Positions 1 to 9,328 are shown, numbered from the stretch's first letter. The stretch: 64,000 nt of DNA from Croceicoccus bisphenolivorans (GCF_001634625.1 NZ_LRSE01000011.1:1-64000), one strand, 5' to 3'. Numbers and translations are program-made. Notes: generated from the sequence alone by a model not told the origin.

Positions 1-1
1 G

Positions 2-1210
2 GCCGTCTACATCGAGAAGAACGTCAAGACCGACTACACCAGCAATGTCTACGTTGCGGCCGACGATCCTGACCGTCCGCAAGCCAGCGCCACCTCGACT
101 GTAATGTTCCAGGTCATTCTGATGAATACCGGAAACATCACACTCACCGGCGTCACGCTGACCGACTTGCTCGATGGCGTGGACTATCTGGACTACAATA
201 CCATCAACAATGGTGGCGACGCCCTTGTAAACGTCGACGCTGATGGTGACGGTGTTTTCGAACTGACAGGCGTAACATGGACTTCGATTGCGGGGGATGA
301 CCAGACAATCGATTTCAGCCTCGCGCCCAATGCAACGCTTGAAATCTATTATGCCTACACTTCGGAACTGGGCGAACACCGCAACGTCGCTACTGTCTCG
401 ACGAACGAGGCTGACGACGCGTCGAATGACGCCGGTTACTTCGTACTGCCGAGCGAGGATTGCGTTGGCGTCGGCACACCCGGCTTCTGGAGCCATAACG
501 GCGCTCCCTTCTGGGATGGCCAGCAGAACAACGAGTCCAAGGCTGGACAACCCGGTTTTGCCGAGGGAGAACTTACCTATGCCGTGGACTCGAATGGTGA
601 CGGCTTCCTGAACGCAGTCGCGGGAGACGGCATCAATGACGGCAAGCCGCTCGACGTCGAGGGACTTCTGATCGGCGACTGGAATCAGAACGGGATTCAG
701 GATGGCGATGAGAACACTCTGTTCATCTCGCTCGAAGCAGCACAGGAAATCATCAATGCTTCCAACCGGCAGACGAGCGGGAAGCAGGCAGATGGTGTCT
801 ACATTCTCGGTCGCGACGCCATCGCCACGTGGCTGAACTACCTGGCAAATGGCGGGCAGGATGGAGACTGCTTCATCGATCGCTATGACACCGATACGTT
901 TGATGCCCTGTCGCCCGAAGAAGCCCTGAACGACGCGATTTCCTGGTTCGAGGCGCAAGGGATCGAATCCATCGACGCTGACGGCGATGGGATCTTCAGC
1001 CTTGCCAAGATCAAGACCAACACGGATGCTTGGAAGGACGGCGGTGACGACGCCCACGCCGCTCTCGACGAGTTCAACAACTTCGGCACCATCGGCGGAG
1101 AAGAGTTCGTTTATTGCTGTGATCGCGACGATGCGACGTTCATCGACGTCATCACCAGCATCAACAACAACGATCCGATAGATCTGTCGCAGATGACGTT
1201 GATCGCGTGA
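2..1210 (+). CDS. Large secreted Ca-binding-type protein, 3' end only
   Basis: The reading frame is open from base 2, so the gene begins upstream and only its last 402 codons are here. The visible part starts with a DUF11-like beta-sandwich (about residues 25-140: motif NTGNITLTGVTLTDLLDG), followed by a TPGFWSHNG segment and several Asp/Gly-rich calcium-loop-like motifs (DADGDGVFEL, DSNGDGFLNA, DADGDGIFSL). No membrane anchor or LPXTG-like tail is visible. A type I secretion ATPase and adaptor follow directly on the same strand, so I infer that this is the exported substrate: a surface or extracellular repeat protein with an uncleaved C-terminal signal. The exact function is unknown. Confidence 0.75.
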   Translation, partial: AVYIEKNVKTDYTSNVYVAADDPDRPQASATSTVMFQVILMNTGNITLTGVTLTDLLDGVDYLDYNTINNGGDALVNVDADGDGVFELTGVTWTSIAGDDQTIDFSLAPNATLEIYYAYTSELGEHRNVATVSTNEADDASNDAGYFVLPSEDCVGVGTPGFWSHNGAPFWDGQQNNESKAGQPGFAEGELTYAVDSNGDGFLNAVAGDGINDGKPLDVEGLLIGDWNQNGIQDGDENTLFISLEAAQEIINASNRQTSGKQADGVYILGRDAIATWLNYLANGGQDGDCFIDRYDTDTFDALSPEEALNDAISWFEAQGIESIDADGDGIFSLAKIKTNTDAWKDGGDDAHAALDEFNNFGTIGGEEFVYCCDRDDATFIDVITSINNNDPIDLSQMTLIA

Positions 1211-1270
1211 CAATATGTACCCGGCTGAAATGCCTGAGTATTTTGCAACAAGTCTCACAAGTTGAGCGGG

Positions 1271-1300
1271 AAAAGGCGTTCCGAAAACGGACGCCTTTTT
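1271..1300 (+). terminator. Rho-independent terminator
   Basis: Stem AAAAGGCGTTCCG, loop AAAA, stem CGGACGCC running into TTTTT, with one bulged T. It lies 60 bases after the stop of the secreted-protein gene and separates it transcriptionally from the secretion ATPase. Confidence 0.85.
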
Positions 1301-1436
1301 CTTGCCCAATGACGTAAACGGTTAAGTTGTTATGAATCCTCGTTAGAGATTCGCACGTATGTAGTTCGTATTGGGGCTTTGGCTCCGGGGGGTCGAATTG
1401 GCATCGCTGACACAAATCGAATTGCCCAAGGGGCGC

Positions 1437-3155
1437 ATGGCCGAATGGCTTGCAAAGCCGCTGAAGGCAAACCGCGCGATCTATATGAGGGTCGCGCTGG
1501 CGGCCACGATGATCAACTTTTTCGCGATGATCACCGCGCTGTTCACGATGACCGTCTATGACCGGGTCGTGCCGAACAACGCGATGGACTCTCTGGTGGG
1601 CCTCACCATCGGCCTTGTCATCATCCTGTTATTCGATTTCGTGCTCAAGATCCTGCGCGCCTATTTCGTCGACGTCGCCGGCGCACGGGTCGACCGCGAC
1701 ATTGGCAAGGCGATCTTCGATCGCATACTGCAGATGCGCCTCGACCTTGGCCGCCATTCGACCGGCGGTCTGTCGGGGCTGGTGCGGGAAATCGACACGC
1801 TACGCGACTTCTTCGCCTCGGCCACGATCACCGCGCTGGTCGACCTGCCGTTCATCGTCCTGACACTGGTGGTCATCGCCTTTATCGGCGGCTGGCTGGT
1901 TTTCGTGCCGATGGCCATGATCCCCATCGTCGTGCTGGCCGCGCTGTCGACTCAGCCGCTGATGCGCAGGCTGTCGGCCGAAACCTTGAGCGGCCAGCTG
2001 GGCAAGCAATCGGTGCTGGTCGAGACCATCGGCAGCCTCGAAACGGTGAAGTCGGCCAACGCCGGTTCGATCCTCAGCCGCCGCTGGGATACGGCTGTGA
2101 CCGATCATGCAGGGTCCTCGCTGCGCCAGCGGCTGATCTCGACGATCCCGATCAATATCGCCGGCACGGCGCAGACCACGGCCTATACGGGCGTCGTGAT
2201 CTTCGGCGTGTTCGCCATCGCCAACCAGACGCTGACGATGGGCGGGCTGATCGCCTGTTCGATCCTGGCCGGTCGCGTCGTCGCTCCGCTCGGCACAATT
2301 GCCAGCCTGCTGACTCGTGCGAATTCGGCGCGCACCGCCTATCAGCAGATCAACAAGCTGATGGAACGCCCGGTCGAAGGGCCGGAAGGCACGGGCCTGC
2401 ACCTGTCGAACGTCGACGGCGCGATCGAGTTTCGCAACGTCGACTTCCGCTATCCCGGCGCTGCGGAAATGGCTTTGCGCGATGTCAGCTTCAAGGTTCG
2501 CCCCGGCGAACATATCGGCCTTGTCGGCCCTATCGGTTCGGGCAAGTCGACCATCGCGCGCCTGATGATCGGGCTATACTGGCCGACCAGCGGCCTGATC
2601 CTGATGGATGGCGTCGACATCCGGCAGTTGTCGCCCGCGGCGCTGCGCCCCAAGGTCGGCGCGCTGTTCCAGGACAATGCGCTGCTCACCGGGTCGATTC
2701 GCGACAACATCCTGCTGTGCCGCGAAGATGTCGACGACACCGAGATGATGCGCGCCTCGCAAGTCAGTCTGGCACACGAATTCATCGCCCGGATGCCGCA
2801 AGGCTACGACCTTGAACTGGCGGATCGCGGCGACGGTCTGTCGGGCGGCCAGAAACAGTCGATTGCGCTCGCCCGCGCGCTTGTCGGCAGCCCGCCGGTG
2901 ATCATCCTCGACGAACCGACATCCTCGGTCGACGTGGAGACAGAGCGCCGCCTGATCGAGAACCTGCGCAACGAATTCGTCGGCAAGACGCTGATCCTGA
3001 TCACCCACCGCCCCTCGCTGCTGCGGCTGGTCGACCGGATCATCATGATGTCATCGGGCAAGATCGTCGCCGACGGCACGCCCGAAGCGGTCAGTGCGCG
3101 CATTTCCAAACTCAGGTCCGTATCGGGAGCGAAAAAAGATGAACGCGCTGCTTGA
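1437..3155 (+). CDS. Type I secretion ABC transporter (permease/ATPase)
   Basis: Inner-membrane exporter subunit that would power one-step secretion of a C-terminal-signal protein. An N-terminal ABC membrane domain covers about residues 10-290 (TVYDRVVPNN region typical of LapB/TIGR03375-like exporters). The nucleotide-binding domain follows, with Walker A GPIGSGKST, signature LSGGQKQSIALARAL and Walker B VIILDEPTS. At 572 residues it lacks the ~130-residue C39-like N-terminal domain of LapB/HlyB. The ATG at 1437 is preferred because AAGGGG precedes it; in-frame TTG codons at 1371 and 1398 are alternatives. The 3' end overlaps the adaptor gene by 17 bases, indicating translational coupling. 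Confidence 0.9.
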   Translation: MAEWLAKPLKANRAIYMRVALAATMINFFAMITALFTMTVYDRVVPNNAMDSLVGLTIGLVIILLFDFVLKILRAYFVDVAGARVDRDIGKAIFDRILQMRLDLGRHSTGGLSGLVREIDTLRDFFASATITALVDLPFIVLTLVVIAFIGGWLVFVPMAMIPIVVLAALSTQPLMRRLSAETLSGQLGKQSVLVETIGSLETVKSANAGSILSRRWDTAVTDHAGSSLRQRLISTIPINIAGTAQTTAYTGVVIFGVFAIANQTLTMGGLIACSILAGRVVAPLGTIASLLTRANSARTAYQQINKLMERPVEGPEGTGLHLSNVDGAIEFRNVDFRYPGAAEMALRDVSFKVRPGEHIGLVGPIGSGKSTIARLMIGLYWPTSGLILMDGVDIRQLSPAALRPKVGALFQDNALLTGSIRDNILLCREDVDDTEMMRASQVSLAHEFIARMPQGYDLELADRGDGLSGGQKQSIALARALVGSPPVIILDEPTSSVDVETERRLIENLRNEFVGKTLILITHRPSLLRLVDRIIMMSSGKIVADGTPEAVSARISKLRSVSGAKKDERAA

Positions 3156-4446
3156 ACGGCTCTCCGGAGCCAATACCTCGATCGAGGATCAGGAATTCGC
3201 GGCGCGCAAGTCGGCCAATTTCGTCCTGTGGATCATTCTGGGCTTCTTCGCGCTCTTCGTGGTCTGGGCTTCGCTGACCGAGATCAACCGCACGGTACGT
3301 GGCATGGGCAAGGTCGTGCCGAGCTCGAAGCTGCAGGTCGTCTCGAACCTCGAAGGTGGGGTAATCGACGAGATCCTCGTCAAGGTCGGCCAAAACGTGC
3401 AGCGCGGCGACGTACTGGTGCGCCTGTCGCCCACACTGACGGGCGCTGCATACGGCAGTTCCCATGCCGAAGTCGGTGCATTGGAAGCCAAGATCGCCCG
3501 ATTGAACGCCGAAGTTCGCGGAACGACGCCCAACTATGGCGCGGCGTCGGAAAATCAGGTGGCGATCGAACAGTCATTGCACTCAGCCCGTATGGCCGAG
3601 CTGCAAGGGGCGATGGCGGCCAGCCAGGCACGCGTGCACCAGTCCGAACGGGCGGTTGCCGAAGCGCAGTCGCTGCTCGAAGCGCGCCGCTCGAACCAGT
3701 CCACCGCCCAGCGTGAGCTGGACATGCTGCGCCCGCTGGTCGAGACCAAGGTGATCAGCCAAGTCGAATTCATCAAGGCCGAGAACGCGGCGCTGGTGGC
3801 GCAAAAGGAAGTCGATTCCGCCGAAGCCTCGCTCGCCCGCGCTCGCGCCGGGGTGGCAGAAGCAGCCGCATCGGCGGCACAAGCCCGCAGCGACTGGCTC
3901 AGCCGGACGGGGAGCGAACTGTCGCAGGCGCAGGCCGAGCTTTCGGCCAAGCAGCAGCAGCTGCCCGCCCTGTCCGACCGCGTCGACCGCACCGTGATCC
4001 GCGCGCCGATGACCGGCAAGGTCAACCGCGTGCTGGTCACCACCGTCGGCGGTTCGGTCACCGCCGGGATGCCGATTGCCGAGATCGTGCCGTCGGACGA
4101 CGCACTTTATGTGGAGGCGCAGGTCCGCCCGCAGGACATCGGCAACGTGCGCATCGGACAGGAAGCGCAGCTGGAAATCACCGCCTACAATCGCGCCGTC
4201 TATGGCACGATGCAGGGCAAAGTGACGTCCATCTCGCCCGACGCGACGTTGAACGAGAAGACCGGCGAAAGCTTCTATCAGGTAGAGGTGCAGACCACCG
4301 ACCTGTTGCGCGACAAGAACGGTACGGTGCTCTCGATCGGACCGGGCATGGTTGCCAACGTCAACTTGTTGGGAGAGAAGCGTTCGGTCCTCTCCTACAT
4401 CTTCACGCCTCTGACGCGGCTGAGCCAGACGGCCTTCCGCGACTGA
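3139..4446 (+). CDS. HlyD-family type I secretion periplasmic adaptor
   Basis: Membrane-fusion protein bridging the ABC exporter to an outer-membrane TolC-type channel. There is one N-terminal transmembrane helix (about residues 25-45, FVLWIILGFFALFVVWASLT), then a lipoyl half-motif around GGVIDEILVKVGQNVQRGDVL, a long alanine/glutamine-rich coiled coil (about 105-285) and a beta-barrel C-terminus (VIRAPMTGKVNRVLVTTVGG). The start at 3139 is set by the GGGAG that precedes it by about 8 bases; the longer frame from 3094 lies inside the ATPase gene. No outer-membrane channel is adjacent, so it is probably supplied from elsewhere in the genome. Confidence 0.9.
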   Translation: MNALLERLSGANTSIEDQEFAARKSANFVLWIILGFFALFVVWASLTEINRTVRGMGKVVPSSKLQVVSNLEGGVIDEILVKVGQNVQRGDVLVRLSPTLTGAAYGSSHAEVGALEAKIARLNAEVRGTTPNYGAASENQVAIEQSLHSARMAELQGAMAASQARVHQSERAVAEAQSLLEARRSNQSTAQRELDMLRPLVETKVISQVEFIKAENAALVAQKEVDSAEASLARARAGVAEAAASAAQARSDWLSRTGSELSQAQAELSAKQQQLPALSDRVDRTVIRAPMTGKVNRVLVTTVGGSVTAGMPIAEIVPSDDALYVEAQVRPQDIGNVRIGQEAQLEITAYNRAVYGTMQGKVTSISPDATLNEKTGESFYQVEVQTTDLLRDKNGTVLSIGPGMVANVNLLGEKRSVLSYIFTPLTRLSQTAFRD

Positions 4447-4623
4447 GTTTGGCCCGCGCCGGGCCGAAACCCGCGCGCGCTTGGGGACGGTCGGGGACGG
4501 GTCGGTAACACGCCCGTCCCCGATCGTATTCGCCCTATCAGGCACTTCCCGCCCGCTGATCTCCTGCCGCAATCTTGCCGCAGGGGTTGAGGTTTCGCGC
4601 CCGCATTGGCATCGAGCGCGGCC

Positions 4624-5838
4624 ATGGAAAGCCTGCAAGCCACATTCGCCAGCCAGACCCTTTGGGTGCAAAGCCTGATCGGCCTTGTCCTTATCGCGCT
4701 TGCTGCGATGGCGGCCAATTTCCTGATCAAGAAGGTCCTGCTGCGCGCGGCAGCACCGTTTCTCGACACGCGTAGCCTGACAGCGGACAAGGCGGCGGCA
4801 CGGCTGGCAAATGTCATCCCGCTGCTGATCGTGTCCGCCGGGATCACACTGGTTCCCAACCTGCCCGAAGGTGCGATCGTCGTGGTGCGCAACGTGTGCA
4901 GCGCGCTGATCGTTGTCGCCATCGCCTCTGCGATCAGCGGCGGCCTCAATTACATCAACGAACTCTATGCCCGCCGACCGGAGGCGAAAAGCAGGCCGAT
5001 CAAGGGCTATATACAGGTCATCAAGATCGTCCTGTTCGGCGGCGCGGCGATCCTGGCCATCGCCACGTTGATGGAACAGTCGCCGCTGCTGCTGCTGTCC
5101 GGCCTTGGCGCGATGGCGGCGGTGCTGATGCTGGTGTTCAAGGACACGATCCTCTCGCTCGTCGCGTCGGTGCAGCTTTCCAGCAACGACATGCTGCGCG
5201 TCGGCGACTGGATCGAAATGCCGCAGCTCAATGCCGATGGCGACGTGATCGATATCGCGCTGCACACGGTGAAGGTGCAGAACTGGGACAAGACGGTCAC
5301 CACGATCCCGACGCACCGGCTGATTTCGGAATCCTATCGCAACTGGCGCGGCATGAAGGATTCGGGCGGGCGGCGGATCAAGCGGGCGCTGTTCATCGAC
5401 CAGAACTCGATCGGCTTTCTGGACGAGGAACAACATGCACGGGTCAGCCGGTTCCGGCTGCTCGACGGCTATCTTGCCGGCAAGGATTCCGAACTGCGCG
5501 AATGGAACGCATCGCATCTGTCCGCCGATTGCGACGGCGTGAACGCAAGGCGGACGACCAACATCGGCACATTCCGCGCCTATGTCGTCGCCTATTTGAA
5601 GGCGCATGGCCGCATCACGCAGGACATGACCATGCTGGTGCGTCAGTTGCCGCCCACGCCGCAGGGGCTGCCGCTCGAAATCTACTGTTTCACCAACACC
5701 ACGGCGTGGGGTGAATACGAAGGTATCCAGTCCGACATCTTCGATCACATGCTGGCCATCCTGCCCGAATTCGGCCTGCGCATATTCCAGGAGCCGAGCG
5801 GGCTGGATTTCCGCGAGGCTCTGACCGGGCGGGATTGA
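4624..5838 (+). CDS. YbdG-type mechanosensitive channel (MscS superfamily)
   Basis: Inner-membrane channel expected to gate on membrane tension during osmotic downshift. Several N-terminal transmembrane segments (about 10-30, 65-85, 95-115, 140-160) lead into the MscS pore helix region SGLGAMAAVLMLVFKDTILS and the conserved beta domain with VGDWIEMPQL, VQNWDKTVTTIPTHRLIS and NWRGMKDSGGRRIKRA, which is the YbdG signature. Length (404 residues) matches YbdG (~415). ATG 4624 is chosen; an in-frame TTG lies at 4606. No neighbour suggests an operon. Confidence 0.88.
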   Translation: MESLQATFASQTLWVQSLIGLVLIALAAMAANFLIKKVLLRAAAPFLDTRSLTADKAAARLANVIPLLIVSAGITLVPNLPEGAIVVVRNVCSALIVVAIASAISGGLNYINELYARRPEAKSRPIKGYIQVIKIVLFGGAAILAIATLMEQSPLLLLSGLGAMAAVLMLVFKDTILSLVASVQLSSNDMLRVGDWIEMPQLNADGDVIDIALHTVKVQNWDKTVTTIPTHRLISESYRNWRGMKDSGGRRIKRALFIDQNSIGFLDEEQHARVSRFRLLDGYLAGKDSELREWNASHLSADCDGVNARRTTNIGTFRAYVVAYLKAHGRITQDMTMLVRQLPPTPQGLPLEIYCFTNTTAWGEYEGIQSDIFDHMLAILPEFGLRIFQEPSGLDFREALTGRD

Positions 5839-5913
5839 GCCCCCTTCACGGACCCGCAACCTTCGGGCACTAATGGGCGGTAAACCGCGCATTTTTCACG
5901 AAGGAGAGCAGGA

Positions 5914-6267
5914 ATGGCCAGTCCCTGGGGCAATAGCGAAGGCGGCATGATCGTCACCACCACCCCCACCGTGCAGGGCCGCGAGATCAGCGGCTATCTC
6001 GGCATCGTAACCGGCGAAGTCATTGTCGGCGCCAACCTGTTCCGCGACCTGTTCGCCTCCATCACCGACCTCGTCGGCGGACGCTCCGGCAAGTACGAGG
6101 AAGTGCTGGCACGCGCCCGACGCGAGGCCATTGGCGAGATGCGCGACGAGGCAGCGAAGCTGGGCGGCAACGCGGTCGTCGGCGTGGACCTCGACTATGA
6201 AGTGCTAGGCAAAAACGGCTCGATGCTGATGGTCAGCTGTTCCGGCACGGCGGTCGTTCTGGGCTAG
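5914..6267 (+). CDS. YbjQ/UPF0145 family protein
   Basis: A 117-residue small protein of the YbjQ (UPF0145) family, recognised from [26 protein letters not shown] and the C-terminal [16 protein letters not shown] block. The family forms a compact oligomeric fold; its biochemical role is not established. AAGGAG sits 8 bases before the ATG, giving a firm start. It has its own intergenic spaces on both sides and is probably monocistronic. Confidence 0.88.
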   Translation: MASPWGNSEGGMIVTTTPTVQGREISGYLGIVTGEVIVGANLFRDLFASITDLVGGRSGKYEEVLARARREAIGEMRDEAAKLGGNAVVGVDLDYEVLGKNGSMLMVSCSGTAVVLG

Positions 6268-6457
6268 CCATCCACGGTCACGCCGCATCGCCGGTCATCC
6301 TCCATATCCTTGGCATATCCTTGGAGGGAATCGCGCGATCTGCTATGCTATCTCGCCTAAGCGCTGGTTCGACCTGGCGCTTGGCGAGTAACCCGCTTCC
6401 GCTGCGTCTCGCCAATGTCCGTAGGCCGTGCCTCGCTCCGAAATGCAGGAGGATGTC

Positions 6458-6928
6458 ATGGCGATCACAGCCCATTTGCGCAGCTATCTCGACGATCACG
6501 ACGTGCGCTTCGAGCCGGTGGTCCATTCGCGCACGTTCGAAATGGCGCGCGCCGCCCATGCCGCGCACATCCCGGGCCGGAACGTCGCCAAGGGCGTGAT
6601 GGTCAAATCAGGCAAGGACTACGTCCTGACGGTCGTGCCCGCATCGCGCAGGCTGGACATGGACCGGCTTGGCAAGTTCCTTGGCGGCAAGGTGTCGCTG
6701 GCCAGCGAAGCCGAAGCGGCGAGGCGCTTTCCCGATTGCGAATACGGCGCGATCCCGCCGTTTGGCGAAGCCTACGGCCTCGACACCGTTGTCGATGACG
6801 ACATGCTTGGCAGCGACGATGTCTATTTCGAAGGCGGCGACCACCAGACGCTGATCGCCATCGATGCCGCCGACTGGAACCGCCTGCTGGGCGCGGCGCG
6901 CCACGCCCGCTTCACGGCACCGGCCTGA
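6458..6928 (+). CDS. YbaK/ProX-type aminoacyl-tRNA deacylase domain protein
   Basis: A 156-residue cytoplasmic protein of the YbaK/EbsC family, which hydrolyses mischarged tRNAs in trans. Visible are the N-terminal VVHSRTFEMARAAHAAHIPG segment, the core KGVMVKSGKDYVLTVVPASRRLD with the family lysine, and the GAIPPFGEAYGLDTVVDD segment of the substrate pocket. ATG 6458 is chosen over upstream in-frame ATGs (6428, 6443) because AGGAGG lies 5 bases before it. The next gene starts 42 bases downstream on the same strand. Which mischarged tRNA it acts on cannot be read from the sequence. Confidence 0.82.
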   Translation: MAITAHLRSYLDDHDVRFEPVVHSRTFEMARAAHAAHIPGRNVAKGVMVKSGKDYVLTVVPASRRLDMDRLGKFLGGKVSLASEAEAARRFPDCEYGAIPPFGEAYGLDTVVDDDMLGSDDVYFEGGDHQTLIAIDAADWNRLLGAARHARFTAPA

Positions 6929-6970
6929 TTGGCAGGCGCTGCCAGCGCACAGGAAGTGGAGGCAAGGGTC

Positions 6971-7669
6971 ATGCTTATCGCGGTTGATGGCACAATCGGT
7001 TCCGGCAAGAAGGTCGTGGCGCGGGCGATTGCCCGGCACTTCGGCCTGCCATACCTCAGTACCGGCCTCCACTACCGGGCCGTCGCCTATCAGGTGATGC
7101 TGAACGGCGGCAGCCCGGACCTTGCCGGCGACGCCCTCGCCGCATGCGATTTCCCGCTGGAAATGCTGGAGGAACCGGAACTACAGGCGGAATACATCGG
7201 CGGCTTCGCCAGCCGCCTCGCCTCTCACGCCGATGTCCGCGAAGTGCTGTTCAAGCGGCAATGGAAGTTCGCGCACCGCAAGGGTGGCTGCGTGCTGGAC
7301 GGGCGCGACATCGGCACCGTCATCGCGCCGGATGCCGATGCAAAGCTGTTCCTCCACGCCGATTTCGCTGCGCGGCTGAGCCGGATCCACAACCGTTATC
7401 TGGAACGGGAAGATCCGATCAGCCTTGCCGAGATCGCGGTCGACATCATGGCCCGCGACGAACGCGACCAGACCCGAACGACCGCACCTCTGATGCGGGC
7501 GAACGATGCCCTGCTGCTCGACACGTCATCGCTGAACGATGCCGCCGCCGCCGCGGAAGGCATCCGCATCGTCAGCGATCACCTGGCGCAGATGTCCGGC
7601 ACCCCCTTTGCCGGCAGCGTCGATCCGCCCGGCCCCGCCGGAGCCGGACCAGCCGCGCCGCCGGCCTGA
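6971..7669 (+). CDS. Cytidylate-kinase-like P-loop protein with altered P-loop
   Basis: A 232-residue protein with most (d)CMP kinase landmarks: YLSTGLHYRAVAYQ (usual YLDTGAMYRA), LDGRDIGTVIAPDADAKLFL and DIMARDERDQTRTTAPL. The nucleotide-binding loop reads GTIGSGKKVVA, where CMP kinases normally have GKGT; the Thr/Ser that helps hold Mg-ATP is replaced by Val. The C-terminus is a Pro/Ala-rich tail. GGAGG precedes ATG 6971. In alphaproteobacteria the housekeeping cmk usually lies by aroA/rpsA, so this may be a paralogue, but that is inference. It could also be the sole Cmk with a relaxed loop. Confidence 0.75.
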   Translation: MLIAVDGTIGSGKKVVARAIARHFGLPYLSTGLHYRAVAYQVMLNGGSPDLAGDALAACDFPLEMLEEPELQAEYIGGFASRLASHADVREVLFKRQWKFAHRKGGCVLDGRDIGTVIAPDADAKLFLHADFAARLSRIHNRYLEREDPISLAEIAVDIMARDERDQTRTTAPLMRANDALLLDTSSLNDAAAAAEGIRIVSDHLAQMSGTPFAGSVDPPGPAGAGPAAPPA

Positions 7670-7679
7670 ACCGTCACCG

Positions 7680-7814
7680 TCAGTCGACGGGGCAGTCGAT
7701 TTCCTTTTCGGTGCAAGCGACCGTGCCGGCACCGGCGGCCCCTGCAACCAGTGCAACGCAACCTGACGCGCCGACGCCCGCCAGAATTGCGAGGGAAAGG
7801 ATTATCTTCTTCAC
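7680..7814 (-). CDS. Small lipoprotein, 44 residues
   Basis: A short reverse-strand gene beginning KKIILSLAILAGVGASGC, a lipoprotein signal peptide with a lipobox-like ASGC, and ending ACTEKEIDCPVD. The start is GTG at 7814, supported by GGAG 7 bases upstream; the longer frame to 7922 has no such support. It is convergent with the kinase-like gene. The mature part is about 25 residues with two further cysteines. Function unknown. Confidence 0.55.
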   Translation of the reverse strand: MKKIILSLAILAGVGASGCVALVAGAAGAGTVACTEKEIDCPVD

Positions 7815-8126
7815 GATCGCACTCCGTTTCCTGATTGCCACGAACGGCGGTAGATGACGGACATCTCCTGCAGCCGCGCAGCGCTTGACGCGCCCCCGGC
7901 AACATGGCCTGCCATCGCACACTGGTCAGAGCAAAAGGAAATGTTCCACAGGCCACGCCCAAGCGTGTTCAAAATCAACATAGCCCGGGTTATCGACGGC
8001 GCACAATCAAGGGCTGGCTAAGTTTTTCGCCTAACCGCGCGGTAACCCTCGATGGAAGACAGAACCATACCAAGCCCGTCGCACAGGGTGCCCGAAGGCG
8101 AAAATCATATCTGTCTGAAAACTGTT
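7815..8126. other. 312-bp intergenic region
   Basis: Holds the promoter side of the small lipoprotein gene and the 3' side of tRNA-Leu. Apart from the lipoprotein ribosome site no gene, clear terminator or repeat was found. Confidence 0.5.
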
Positions 8127-8213
8127 TGGTGCGGTCGAGAAGACTCGAACTTCCACGGGCTTTCGCCCACAACGACCTCAACGTTGCGCGTCTACCAATT
8201 CCGCCACGACCGC
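8127..8213 (-). tRNA. tRNA-Leu (anticodon GAG)
   Basis: The reverse strand folds as a class II tRNA. The acceptor stem GCGGTCG pairs with CGACCGC, the CCA end is encoded, the D-loop contains AATTGGTAGA, and the anticodon stem CAACG/CGTTG encloses TTGAGGT (anticodon GAG). A long variable arm (TGGGCGAAAGCCCG) and TTCGAGT in the T-loop follow. This identifies a leucine tRNA reading CUY codons. No phage or island joins it here. Confidence 0.96.
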
Positions 8214-8356
8214 ACCGGTAGCCAGGGCGACGATCCGGTCCGCATGCGGATTCGGATAAGGGGTCGCCCTCGGTAGGCGCGAGCCATTAGCAACGGACCG
8301 GCAGGTGCGCAACTCACTTTGCAAAGGAAAAATGCAGGAACGTTACAACGGGCCGG

Positions 8357-9328
8357 TTAGCCCGCTTTCCAGCCGATCTCGACAACGCGTGCAGAGGCGG
8401 GAACATCGGTCACCGCTTCGTTGATCGACAATGTCTCGCCCGGGGCCAGCTCGCGCTTCGGCGGTTCAAGTTCCCACGTATAGACCACGCGCTCCTGCGC
8501 GTCGCGCAGCACGACCTGCACGTCGGGAACGTGTTCCGTGCTGGGGCCCACGTTGGTCACCGTGCCGCTGGCGGCAAAGAACTGCAGGCCGTTGGGCAAT
8601 GTGCGCCGGTCCTGCTTGTCCGCGGGAAAATCGAGTTCGAGGTTTTCCGAAGGGGGCGCGAAAGCGACCTGCCCGACCGGCAGCCACTCCGGCGCGCCGT
8701 AATATCGCACGGCGGCGAAAGCGGCGGCGGCCACAGCGGCAAGAACCAGCAGAATGAAGATCACCAGCCGCAGCCGTGATTTCCTCGCCGCCGGCTCTTC
8801 CCAGACCTGTTCTTCCTCCACCTGCTGTTCATAGGAAGGTTCCGGCTCGGCAACCTCTGCGGCAGCGGGTTCGGGACGGGCTTCCCTGAACGCGGGCGCA
8901 ACCGGCGGGTCTGCGGGGCCTTCGAATTCGGGCACGTCGGGCCAATCGCTCGCGGCGGCGGCGATGGTCTCTGTCGGGTCCGGCTCCGGCGCCCGATAGG
9001 CTTCCGGCTCTGCAGGCATGGGCCGCGCCTCGCTCTCCGGCTCCGCAAAGGACGGCTGGGCGAATGAGGGTTCCGCGACCTCCGGTCCGGAAGCCGGCTC
9101 AACCGGCGTTTCGGCAGCGGGGCGGGTTTCTTCCCATCCACCGCTTGTCGGCGCGGCAGGGGCGGCTGGCGCAGCGGGCACTTCCGGCTCGGCAGACACG
9201 GGCGGCTCGCCCGGCTTCTCGAACCAGCTGTGGCGACACTTTGCGCAACGCACGGTGCGGCCTTCCGGGCCAATGGCCCCGTCCGGCACCGCATAGCGTG
9301 TCTGACAGGCAGGGCAGGCTATCTGCAT
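8357..9328 (-). CDS. Zinc-ribbon (MJ0042) and DUF3426 membrane protein
   Basis: A 323-residue protein with an N-terminal MJ0042-type zinc ribbon (CPACQTRYAVP ... CAKCRHSW, residues 5-35), a long Pro/Ala/Glu-rich linker (about 45-185), one transmembrane helix (about 190-210, VIFILLVLAAVAAAAFAAV) and a C-terminal DUF3426 domain (about 225-320). The layout is standard for alphaproteobacterial proteins of this type; the molecular role is unknown. It is divergent from ftsE, so both promoters share the 177-base gap. Confidence 0.85.
   Translation of the reverse strand: MQIACPACQTRYAVPDGAIGPEGRTVRCAKCRHSWFEKPGEPPVSAEPEVPAAPAAPAAPTSGGWEETRPAAETPVEPASGPEVAEPSFAQPSFAEPESEARPMPAEPEAYRAPEPDPTETIAAAASDWPDVPEFEGPADPPVAPAFREARPEPAAAEVAEPEPSYEQQVEEEQVWEEPAARKSRLRLVIFILLVLAAVAAAAFAAVRYYGAPEWLPVGQVAFAPPSENLELDFPADKQDRRTLPNGLQFFAASGTVTNVGPSTEHVPDVQVVLRDAQERVVYTWELEPPKRELAPGETLSINEAVTDVPASARVVEIGWKAG

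Noticed and set aside
3583-5892. 769-codon open frame on the reverse strand across the HlyD and YbdG genes
   Set aside because: Antisense shadow of GC-rich codons; no family features, and both forward genes have clear domains.
6303-6324. Two adjacent CATATCCTTGG copies
   Set aside because: Real but only 11 bases twice, with no link to a promoter or gene; likely chance slippage.
8127-8213. tRNA-Leu as attachment site of an island
   Set aside because: Housekeeping genes flank it on both sides; no integrase or repeated 3' end nearby.
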